Positions 39,238-47,384 of a DNA stretch of 64,000 nt are shown piece by piece; position 1 is the stretch's first letter, and each line of letters opens with the position of its first letter. The DNA is taken from NCBI GenBank assembly GCA_041392855.1, contig JAWKLD010000001.1:2838001-2902000 (forward strand), given 5' to 3'. Under the pieces are notes generated by a model. That model was given only the letters and a program-made list of their open reading frames with translations, had not been told where the DNA came from and did not search any database. The stretch is from Flavipsychrobacter sp. (GTDB lineage Bacteria; Bacteroidota; Bacteroidia; Chitinophagales; Chitinophagaceae). Position numbers and translations under genes: made by a program.

Positions 39238-40713
39238 CTATTTAAAACGCACATCCATAGAGTAAGGGTCGGGCGCTACTTCAAACCTATAATTTATTTT
39301 AGGGGCTAATGTGTTGATGTCATAAACTTGATAGTAACCATTCCTGCTGCCACAGTCTGATGGGTGGTGTGGCGCTGGTCCATTGGGGTTGGTGTTTGTA
39401 TTGGCAATATAAAAAGTCCCATCTTGGTCGTTTACCGCAATACCATGTGGTTGGAAAAATGGACCATCTATTCGCTGCACGACTTCCAGCGTGTTATAGT
39501 TAAGTACATATACAGAACCTTTAAAAAGTGCTGATGTTTGAGAGACGTCTTCCATACAAGTAACAAAGAGATAGGGCTTGTTTTTACTAATGGCCATTTC
39601 CTTTGGCACAGCACCAACAGGTATTATTTTGATCAGTGTGTCCGCATAAGCATCCATTATCCTTACCTCGTTGCTTCTTTCGCAGGTGAGGAAGTACTTA
39701 GAGAAGTCTGGCGACATCATGATCTCGTGAGGGTCTTTCCTGAATTGGTCTGATGGTACATTTTCATCTATTGATATTTGTTGCTTCACGCCACTCTTGT
39801 TGAATTTGTAAACAAAGTTGCCTTGCTGTCCTGTAACAATAAAAGTGTCGGCAGTTTTATTGGCAGTAATGCCATGAGGTTGTTTAAAGCCGGGTATGGT
39901 TATTCCTTTGGTCATTGCATCGGCATCTACAAATACTACATTGCCTCCTGTAAGATCACTTACTACTAGTGTTTTATTGTCAGGCGATAAGTAAAGCACA
40001 TTCCAAGAGCCTGGCCCTACGTATGCTTCTGCCACTACAGTGTCTATGCGGGTGTCTATTTTTTGTATGTATTCCCCTGAGGTATAGCATACGTAGGCAT
40101 ATATTCCATCACTGTCAAACTTGACATAATGTGGATTTTCAGGATTGGGGCTACGCCCAATATTAATGTAGCGCATTACCACACTCTTCTCAGCATCTAT
40201 AACTGCTATGAGGTCACAACCTTGTTGTGTAAGGTAAAGTTTTTGTCTTTGGTTGGGGTTGCTGCTAAAGGCTACAATATTGTCTTTGTTGGGCGCCCCT
40301 TTTGCTATCCAGTTTTTAAACGTATAATATTCATCGCGGGTGAGTAGCTCGCCATTATAGGGCATCGGCGGGGCTACTTTAAGTCCTAAGCTATCATGTG
40401 GGTTGATAAAGAATAATAAAGAGCTATTGCCTGTGTTGTATGGCACAACAACAGCACCATTTGTGCCACCATCAAAAAGATGTTGCCATTCATCCAGTCG
40501 CAAACCTCCCGCAGCTTTATAGCTGGTTTTGTTGTGGCATCCGGCTGTAGCACATCGTGTGATCATTATTTTGCCTATTTCTTCAGGGTAGCCACTTGCT
40601 GCTATCTTTTGAGGCGTATCGTCTATTTTAGGAAGCTCGTGTTTGCAGGCGGATAATGCAATGCACGATCCTAATACAGTAATAAAGGATAAAATTGTCT
40701 TGGTCATCATCAT
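39238..40713 (-). CDS. Lipoprotein: CX4CH cytochrome-like domain fused to a beta-propeller, paralogue 3 (491 aa)
   Basis: Signal peptide ending IALSAC (Cys23; start among MMM at 40713-40705 is uncertain by one or two codons). The CX4CH site is MITRCATAGCHNKTSYKAAG (Cys54, Cys59, His60), with Met117 in APPMPYNGELLTRDEY. The propeller is the same type, closing in GPAPHHPSDCGSRNGYYQVYD. Sequence is closest to the other minus-strand paralogue (shared RQK-YxxQQGCDL, VVMRYI). It ends 52 bases from folB and is divergent from the BamA-like gene. Confidence 0.78.
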   Translation of the reverse strand: MMMTKTILSFITVLGSCIALSACKHELPKIDDTPQKIAASGYPEEIGKIMITRCATAGCHNKTSYKAAGGLRLDEWQHLFDGGTNGAVVVPYNTGNSSLLFFINPHDSLGLKVAPPMPYNGELLTRDEYYTFKNWIAKGAPNKDNIVAFSSNPNQRQKLYLTQQGCDLIAVIDAEKSVVMRYINIGRSPNPENPHYVKFDSDGIYAYVCYTSGEYIQKIDTRIDTVVAEAYVGPGSWNVLYLSPDNKTLVVSDLTGGNVVFVDADAMTKGITIPGFKQPHGITANKTADTFIVTGQQGNFVYKFNKSGVKQQISIDENVPSDQFRKDPHEIMMSPDFSKYFLTCERSNEVRIMDAYADTLIKIIPVGAVPKEMAISKNKPYLFVTCMEDVSQTSALFKGSVYVLNYNTLEVVQRIDGPFFQPHGIAVNDQDGTFYIANTNTNPNGPAPHHPSDCGSRNGYYQVYDINTLAPKINYRFEVAPDPYSMDVRFK

Positions 40714-40890
40714 GCTTAGGCTCTAATATAAATGCTGTCAATCATATTAGCGTCATTATTATCTCCTTTTACAATAATAGGAGTGGTGCTGACGTATCTG
40801 AATAATAGACAGGGTGATATGTTAAATGGTTGTGTTGTAAGTCTTTTTTTTACGACTTGATAAAGCATATTATCTTGCAGCTGCATATAA

Positions 40891-42309
40891 ATGATTAAAA
40901 GTCAATATTTCCTCTTTCTAGTACTACTCTTACCCTTGGCTGCTTTCGGTCAGGGAAGAGGTATAGATGCTGTGGTGGGAAGCGGAGACTCTTCCGGTGC
41001 TGAGAAAATATTGGTAAGGTTTATCAATATAGAAGGGAATAGAAAGACCAGAGCCAGTATTATATATCGAGAACTAAGCATTTCTCCGGATACTTATGTG
41101 GCTAATAATAAACTGGCTGAAGTAACTGAACTGAACAGGAAAAGAGTATTTAATCTATCTCTCTTTACCGAAGCCGTTATAAGAGTAGATACTGTGGACA
41201 CCTATACTGTAGACTGGACGATAATTGTAAAGGAGCAATGGTATATCATACCTGAATTCACCTTCAAGTTAGCAGACAGGAACTTCAATGTATGGTGGGA
41301 GGAACAGAACCATGATATAAGAAGGGCGAATATAGGTGTAACGTTAAAGGATAGGAACTTTAGAGGTAATCTGGAACAGCTTAGCATCACAGCTCAAATA
41401 GGTTATACGCAGCGTTTTGGTATAGACTACTTCCGCCCTTATGTAGATAAACAGCAAAAACATGGCTTTGGCTTTTCCTTTTTTCTAGCTCAGAATGAGG
41501 AAAAATATTATACCACAGATAGTAACAAATGGTTATTTGCCAGAACACCGGGCACATACGTGATCAAAGAGTTTGAAGTAGCGGGTAATTATGTATATCG
41601 GCCAAGATATGCATCAAGACACCTTTTTGAGCTACGTTATAGAAACCATAGGGTGGGTGATACTATCCTCTTATTAAATCCTGAATACTATGAGAATAAT
41701 AGTAGGGTGCTGAAATTGATAGAGCTTGGCTATAGATATGACCTCAATAAGGTGGACAATTGGAATTACCCTTTGGAAGGGTTTAAAACCGTGGTTAACT
41801 CTGATGTGCGTATTGGTATAGAAGGTATGACCTTTCAGGCATACTTGGCTGTAGAGGCAGGCTATTTTAAGAAGATAAGAAGAAAGTGGTTCTATTCGAG
41901 TATAGTGCGTGGGCGTTTAACCTTTCCTGAAGACCAGCCTTATACCTACAGGAGTGCTATGGGTATTGACGAAGAGTATGTTAGAGGGTATGAGTATTAT
42001 GTTATTGACGGGTCGCAGTATGGGCTAATAAGGAACAACTTCAAATATGAGCTATTAAATACAGCCATCAGAAAAATACCGATACGTTATATTTCAGTAC
42101 TGCCTGTAAGGCTTTACCCCAAAATATTCACCGATGTAGGCTATGGACGGAATAAGTTTCCGGGAAATAGCAGCCTGAATAACCAAATGCTTTATTCGGC
42201 AGGCTTTGGGCTGGATGTGGTTTCTGCATATGATTTCAAGTTAAGGTTAGAGTACACATTTAACCATTTGGGCGAAAAAGGACTATTTTTGCACCTGAGT
42301 AGTGAGTAA
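40891..42309 (+). CDS. BamA/TamA-like outer-membrane protein (472 aa)
   Basis: A signal peptide (ending PLAAFGQ) is followed by one POTRA-like domain (VRFINIEGNRKTRASIIYRE and LNRKRVFNLSLFTEAVIRVD), then a 16-strand-type barrel with alternating aromatic residues and the end FLHLSSE. It is shorter than canonical BamA (about 800 aa with five POTRAs), so it is a reduced member of the Omp85 superfamily. In Bacteroidota such genes often lie beside nadK and a PorG-like gene, as here (nadK 36 bases downstream). Specific substrate unknown. Confidence 0.85.
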   Translation: MIKSQYFLFLVLLLPLAAFGQGRGIDAVVGSGDSSGAEKILVRFINIEGNRKTRASIIYRELSISPDTYVANNKLAEVTELNRKRVFNLSLFTEAVIRVDTVDTYTVDWTIIVKEQWYIIPEFTFKLADRNFNVWWEEQNHDIRRANIGVTLKDRNFRGNLEQLSITAQIGYTQRFGIDYFRPYVDKQQKHGFGFSFFLAQNEEKYYTTDSNKWLFARTPGTYVIKEFEVAGNYVYRPRYASRHLFELRYRNHRVGDTILLLNPEYYENNSRVLKLIELGYRYDLNKVDNWNYPLEGFKTVVNSDVRIGIEGMTFQAYLAVEAGYFKKIRRKWFYSSIVRGRLTFPEDQPYTYRSAMGIDEEYVRGYEYYVIDGSQYGLIRNNFKYELLNTAIRKIPIRYISVLPVRLYPKIFTDVGYGRNKFPGNSSLNNQMLYSAGFGLDVVSAYDFKLRLEYTFNHLGEKGLFLHLSSE

Positions 42310-42344
42310 TATCACTTTCTAAACTTCTAAATAGCAATCCTACT

Positions 42345-43223
42345 ATGCTCGTAGCATTATACAATCGCACATTCGAAGAGCAAGACATACATAGAATACA
42401 GCATATCATCACCTTGTTGCAAGAGCATGGTATACAAATGGTTTTCTACAAGGATTTCTATGAACGTATACAAGCTCATGTAGAGCTTAAGGATAAACTA
42501 AACTTATTTACCAGTAAGTACGACCTGCCCTCCAATACAGATATGCTTTTCAGTCTTGGGGGTGATGGAACAATGCTGGATACGGTCAGTTTTGTAGGCT
42601 CGTCAAACATACCACTTATTGGTATCAATTTAGGTCGGTTGGGCTTCTTGGCAGTAATACCTGAAGAGGAGGTAGAGCAAGCTATTTTATCATTGGTAAG
42701 AGGTTCTTATACATTGGAGCAAAGAACGCTTTTACATCTGGATTCTAATTTGCCGCTATTTGATGGTGATACTTTTGCGCTTAATGAATTTACACTTCAT
42801 AGAAAGGACTCATCTTCAATGATCAAGATACATACCTATTTGAATGGTGAATTCTTGAATACCTACTGGGCAGATGGTCTTATCGTATCTACCCCAACTG
42901 GTTCTACAGGTTATTCTTTGAGTTGTGGCGGGCCTGTTGTCTTTCCTCAAGCATCTAGCTTTGTGATCACACCCGTTGCACCACATAATTTGAATACCAG
43001 ACCTATAATTGTACCCGATGATAATGTGATCTCTTTTGAGATAGAAGGACGGGCAGAACAGTTTCTTTGCACGCTCGACTCAAGAATGGAGACAATAGAT
43101 AGCAATATTCAACTGGCTGTGAAAAAAGAAGCCTTTACTATATCTTTGGTGAGGCCAGACGAGCATAATTTCTTAAAAACATTAAGACAGAAGCTATACT
43201 GGGGGGTCGACAGACGAAATTAA
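42345..43223 (+). CDS. nadK: NAD kinase
   Basis: Phosphorylates NAD to NADP using ATP. The GGDGT catalytic motif is at residues 72-76 (SLGGDGTMLDTVSF), followed by GINLGRLGFLAVIPEEE, ALNEFTLHRKDSSSM and STPTGSTGYSLSCGGPV. Length 292 aa is normal. It follows the BamA-like gene by 36 bases and precedes the PorG-like gene by 60 bases. Confidence 0.96.
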   Translation: MLVALYNRTFEEQDIHRIQHIITLLQEHGIQMVFYKDFYERIQAHVELKDKLNLFTSKYDLPSNTDMLFSLGGDGTMLDTVSFVGSSNIPLIGINLGRLGFLAVIPEEEVEQAILSLVRGSYTLEQRTLLHLDSNLPLFDGDTFALNEFTLHRKDSSSMIKIHTYLNGEFLNTYWADGLIVSTPTGSTGYSLSCGGPVVFPQASSFVITPVAPHNLNTRPIIVPDDNVISFEIEGRAEQFLCTLDSRMETIDSNIQLAVKKEAFTISLVRPDEHNFLKTLRQKLYWGVDRRN

Positions 43224-43283
43224 TACTAGGTAAACAGACAATAATAATCTTATATTTATAGTTATTACTACTTCAATAGTACA

Positions 43284-44141
43284 ATGCGGAAATACATAGC
43301 AATAGCGATCTTATTAATTACACATTTATCTTACAACACAAAAGCACAGAGCTTTTACAGTGGAGAAGAATATGGTGTAGCACTAGGTGGTGCACAGTAT
43401 TTTGGTGATCTAAATGAGAATTATGGATTTAAATATGTACGTCCCGCATTTGGCGTGTTCACACGTTTTCATATGAACCCTTTTATTGCAGTTCGTTTAG
43501 GAGCTGCCTATACAAAGGTGGGGTATGATGATAAGTTTTCCAGCAATATCTATAATAAGACAAGGAACCTTAATTTTCGTAGCGATATAGTTGAAGCTGC
43601 TGTTCAAGCCGAGTTTAACTTCTTTAGATTTTTCACTGGTAATGAAAAAGGAAGGTTTACACCATATTTGACAGGAGGTGTAGGTATCTTTTACTACAAT
43701 CCATACACTATTTATCAAGGAAGACGCCAATATTTACGTCCTCTAGGTACTGAAGGTCAAAATGTTGGTTTAGGTAAGACGTACAATAAGCTCAGTATGT
43801 GTTTTCCTGTGGGAGCAGGTATTAAATATTGGATAAAGCCAGGTGTAAATCTAGGTTTTGAAATAGCTAACAGGCTAACACTTACAGACTACATGGATGA
43901 CGTAAGCACTACTTATGCCGGAGCACAAAATTTTGAATCCGACCCTGCTTATCCAAGCCCTGCATTTGCACTGCAAGACCGCTCTTTGGAAGTAAGTAAT
44001 GTGCCACTAGGCAGACAAGGTAAGCAAAGAGGGAATAGTGCCAGTAAAGATCAGTATATGACTTTTATGGTAACACTTTCCTTTCAGTTGAAAGTATATA
44101 AGTGCCCTTCTTATATCAAAGAGAATTACTACATGTACTAA
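43284..44141 (+). CDS. DUF6089 / PorG-like outer-membrane protein
   Basis: A signal peptide ending NTKAQS precedes an outer-membrane barrel with DUF6089 features: GVALGGAQYFGDLNEN, FGVFTRFHMNPFIAVRLGAAY, GRFTPYLTGGVGIFYYNPYT and KLSMCFPVGAGIKYWIKPGVN, ending near KVYKCPSYIKENYYMY. PorG, the founding T9SS member, sits in the same neighbourhood with nadK and a BamA homologue. Inferred role: type IX secretion or outer-membrane assembly. Confidence 0.85.
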   Translation: MRKYIAIAILLITHLSYNTKAQSFYSGEEYGVALGGAQYFGDLNENYGFKYVRPAFGVFTRFHMNPFIAVRLGAAYTKVGYDDKFSSNIYNKTRNLNFRSDIVEAAVQAEFNFFRFFTGNEKGRFTPYLTGGVGIFYYNPYTIYQGRRQYLRPLGTEGQNVGLGKTYNKLSMCFPVGAGIKYWIKPGVNLGFEIANRLTLTDYMDDVSTTYAGAQNFESDPAYPSPAFALQDRSLEVSNVPLGRQGKQRGNSASKDQYMTFMVTLSFQLKVYKCPSYIKENYYMY

Positions 44142-44587
44142 ACATTGATGGATACATTGATCCATTCTCCATCAAAATCTGCATTGTATTTTTTGTAGAA
44201 ATTAATAGCAGGCTCATTCCAGTCTAGTACTTGCCATAATATGCCATTGAAATTTTGCTTTTGGGCTACCACTATTAGTTCGTCCAGCAACTTCTTGCCA
44301 ATACCCTTGCCCCGCCACTCTTCTGTTACAATTAGGTCTTCCAAATAAAGGCGCTGCCCTTTCCATGTAGAGTATCTGATATAGTATATGGCGCAGCCAA
44401 CAATACGTCCGTCTGCCTCGGCTACAAGTGCCCACCAAACAGGTTTTGGCCCAAAACCGCTTTCTTTAAAATGCTCCATGCTCACAGTGACCTCATCAGG
44501 TGCTTTTTCGTATAAGGCTAATTCTTTTATGAGGGTCATCATCTCGGGACAGTCTGCTTCTACAGCAGCTCTTATTAGTACAGACAT
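44138..44587 (-). CDS. GNAT-family N-acetyltransferase
   Basis: 149 aa with the acetyl-CoA-binding motif LIVTEEWRGKGIGKKLLDEL and a terminal WNEPAINFYKKYNADFDGEW, similar to spermidine/diamine acetyltransferases. The FGPKPVWWALVAEADGRIVG strand precedes it. The substrate (polyamine, amine or amino acid) is not determined by sequence. It is convergent with and overlaps the PorG-like gene by 4 bases. Confidence 0.9.
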   Translation of the reverse strand: MSVLIRAAVEADCPEMMTLIKELALYEKAPDEVTVSMEHFKESGFGPKPVWWALVAEADGRIVGCAIYYIRYSTWKGQRLYLEDLIVTEEWRGKGIGKKLLDELIVVAQKQNFNGILWQVLDWNEPAINFYKKYNADFDGEWINVSINV

Positions 44588-44716
44588 AGTAGTAAATAAT
44601 AATAGACCATAAATATAGTTGTAAAACTTGCGTTAAAACAACCTGCTTAACAATATAGAAGTGTATTTTTAGTTGTAATTAGGAATTACTAAGTACAACA
44701 CAACCTCAAGCACTAT

Positions 44717-46282
44717 ATGGCAGATACACACGGAGATATTTTATGGGTAGATGATGAAATTGAATCGCTAAAATCGCAGATCCTTTTTCTTAAAAACAAA
44801 GGGTATGAAGTGACAGCATTGACCAATGGTTATGATGCGCTCGAATACTTAAAAGATAATACTGTAGATGTAGTATTGTTGGATGAAAGTATGCCGGGTA
44901 TTACGGGTTTGGAAACGCTGGCTAAGATAAAAGAGGTGAAACCTTCATTGCCTGTAGTAATGATCACTAAGAATGAGGCAGAGAATATAATGGACGAGGC
45001 CATTGGCGGGCAAATTTCAGATTATTTAATCAAGCCGGTGAACCCTAATCAGGTATTATTGGCTTTGAAAAAGATCATAGATTCTAAGAGATTGGTGTCT
45101 GAAAAAACCACTACTGCTTATCAACAAGAGTTTCGGAATTTGTTCATGGCGCTGTCTAACAATCCCGACCATGAAGAATGGAAAGAGTTGTATAAAAAAC
45201 TAGTGTATTGGGAGCTGGAGATGAGCAAAAGTGATAGTGACGGAGGAATGATGGAGGTGCTGCAAAGCCAAAAGGCGGAAGCAAATACAGAGTTCTTTAA
45301 ATTCATTTCTAAGAACTATGAAGGCTGGATAAAAGATGGCGAAGGGCCAATATTGTCGCACCAACTTTTTGCTAAAAAAGTAGCACCGTACTTAAAAGAA
45401 GGGAGACCTACATTTTTAATTGTTATAGACAATTTGCGCTTAGACCAATGGAAAGCATTTGAGTCGATATTGACAGAGTTCTATAAAATCATTGATGAAG
45501 ATCTGTTTTATAGTATCCTGCCAACTGCGACACAGTATGCACGTAATGCCCTGTTTGCAGGTATGATGCCGGTTGATATTGAGCAGAACTTTAGAAATGA
45601 ATGGAAGAATGATGATGATGAGGGTGGTAAGAATTTATACGAAGAAGAATTCTTAAAACACCAGTTGTTGTCTTTGGGGCTAGATGGACTTAAATCGAAG
45701 TACGTTAAGATAACCAATAACGAAAATGGTAAACAGCTGGAAGACGAGATACATAACTACCTTAATAATGATCTAACAGTTGTGGTTTACAACTTTGTTG
45801 ATATGCTGTCTCACGCGCGTACTGAAATGGAAGTGCTTAAAGAACTAGCGGGAGATGAGATATCTTATCGTTCGCTTACAGTTAGTTGGTTTGAACACTC
45901 TCCATTATTCAGAGCCTTGAAAAAGATAGCGGATAAAGATATTCAGGTAATGGTGACAACAGACCACGGTACTGTTAGGGTTAAGACCCCTAGTAAGTGT
46001 GTTGGCGATAGGCATACGACTACCAACCTTCGCTACAAGCAGGGTAAAAACTTGCAGTTTGAAAAGAAGGATGTATTGGCATTTAGAGATCCTAAACTAG
46101 TTGGGTTGCCTAAATCGAATATTAGCTCTTCGTTCATTTTTGCAAAAGAGGATGTGTTCCTTTGCTACCCTAATAATTATAATCATTACGTGAATTATTA
46201 TAAGGATACTTTTCAGCATGGAGGTATATCGCTAGAGGAAATGATAGTGCCTGTGGTACGGTTGGAGAGTAAAAAGAGCTAA
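44717..46282 (+). CDS. porX: PorX: response regulator-PglZ protein of type IX secretion
   Basis: The N-terminal receiver has ILWVDDE, phosphoacceptor Asp56 (VVLLDESMPG) and the TKN and KPVNPNQV segments. The remaining 400 residues are an alkaline-phosphatase-like PglZ domain (FLIVIDNLRLDQW, SILPTATQYARNALFAG, VVYNFVDMLSHAR, VMVTTDHGTVRV). This receiver-PglZ fusion is the hallmark of PorX, which with the PorY kinase controls T9SS. Length 521 aa is right. PorY is not in the window. No DNA-binding domain is present, as usual. Confidence 0.96.
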   Translation: MADTHGDILWVDDEIESLKSQILFLKNKGYEVTALTNGYDALEYLKDNTVDVVLLDESMPGITGLETLAKIKEVKPSLPVVMITKNEAENIMDEAIGGQISDYLIKPVNPNQVLLALKKIIDSKRLVSEKTTTAYQQEFRNLFMALSNNPDHEEWKELYKKLVYWELEMSKSDSDGGMMEVLQSQKAEANTEFFKFISKNYEGWIKDGEGPILSHQLFAKKVAPYLKEGRPTFLIVIDNLRLDQWKAFESILTEFYKIIDEDLFYSILPTATQYARNALFAGMMPVDIEQNFRNEWKNDDDEGGKNLYEEEFLKHQLLSLGLDGLKSKYVKITNNENGKQLEDEIHNYLNNDLTVVVYNFVDMLSHARTEMEVLKELAGDEISYRSLTVSWFEHSPLFRALKKIADKDIQVMVTTDHGTVRVKTPSKCVGDRHTTTNLRYKQGKNLQFEKKDVLAFRDPKLVGLPKSNISSSFIFAKEDVFLCYPNNYNHYVNYYKDTFQHGGISLEEMIVPVVRLESKKS

Positions 46283-46365
46283 GCTGTTTTCACAAAAAAT
46301 TATAGTAAACAAATATTATCTAAGTACTATAAATCAGTAAACTTGTAAAAAGTACTGTTGTAACT

Positions 46366-47376
46366 ATGGAACCAACGGAAATAGATTCATTGCAAGAACC
46401 AACTACTCCCGCTACTGCGTCTGGGCAAATAATAAGTCTTATAGCGCAGATAGAAAAGGTGATAAGGGGTAAGCGCAATCAGGTAGAGAGTGTTATTACA
46501 TGTTTGCTTGCGGGAGGACATATTCTTATGGAAGATAACCCTGGTACTGGTAAGACGGTACTAGCTAAAACATTAGCGCAATGTATCAGCGGTAGTATGG
46601 AGGAACAACATGTGTCGTTCAAGCGTATTCAGTTTACTCCTGATCTCTTGCCGATGGACTTGATAGGTACTTATATCTTTGATGATAATAGTAAAGAGTT
46701 CATATTTAAAAAGGGGCCACTTTTCTGTAATGTGCTATTGGCGGATGAGATCAACCGCGCCTCTCCCAAAGTACAAAGTGCCTTATTAGAGGCTATGGCA
46801 GAACATCAAATAACTGCCGGTGATACTACATTGAAACTGGAAGATATGTTCTTCACCATTGCTACACAGAACCCTGTAGAGATGGAAGGAACTTATCCTT
46901 TGCCAGCTGCACAGCTCGACCGTTTTTATATGAAGATATATTTCGGTTATGTAGATGAAGATGTGGAAATAGACATTTATAACGATTATTTGAACATTGC
47001 TCAAAATCTAACCTCTTTGGAACAAGTATTGAGCATGAAAGATATTTTGGCACTGCGTACCGAGGCTGAAAATGTTTTTGTGCATGAAGAGATAGTAAAG
47101 GCAGTGAGTAACATTGTACGCAATACACGTACGCATGAAGATATTACACTTGGCTGCTCTACACGTAGTGGTATAGCCTTCTTGAAATGTTTGAAAGCAT
47201 ATGCACTGGTAAAGGGTAGGACATTTGTTATAGAAGATGATGTAAATGATATTGCTTACCGTGTTTTAGAACATAGGTTGATGTACCGTAATAAAGAAGG
47301 AAAGCAAAACGCATTAAAGAGTATAATCAATAAGGAAAGAGAGCGTTTAGCGAAGTTGAAATTGTACGACCAGTAG
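46366..47376 (+). CDS. MoxR-family AAA ATPase
   Basis: Walker A EDNPGTGKTVLAKTLAQC (residues 56-73), Walker B VLLADEINRASPKVQSALLEAM, sensor 1 FFTIATQNPVEMEGTYPLP and a C-terminal arginine-finger/sensor 2 region (SNIVRNTRTHEDI, GCSTRSGIAFLKCLKAYAL) place it in the MoxR group. These ATPases usually act with VWA- or DUF58-domain partners in assembly and metal insertion; none is adjacent. It is followed after 8 bases by a TPR protein and then a ParA-type ATPase on the same strand. Confidence 0.92.
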   Translation: MEPTEIDSLQEPTTPATASGQIISLIAQIEKVIRGKRNQVESVITCLLAGGHILMEDNPGTGKTVLAKTLAQCISGSMEEQHVSFKRIQFTPDLLPMDLIGTYIFDDNSKEFIFKKGPLFCNVLLADEINRASPKVQSALLEAMAEHQITAGDTTLKLEDMFFTIATQNPVEMEGTYPLPAAQLDRFYMKIYFGYVDEDVEIDIYNDYLNIAQNLTSLEQVLSMKDILALRTEAENVFVHEEIVKAVSNIVRNTRTHEDITLGCSTRSGIAFLKCLKAYALVKGRTFVIEDDVNDIAYRVLEHRLMYRNKEGKQNALKSIINKERERLAKLKLYDQ

Positions 47377-47384
47377 TTTCAGTA

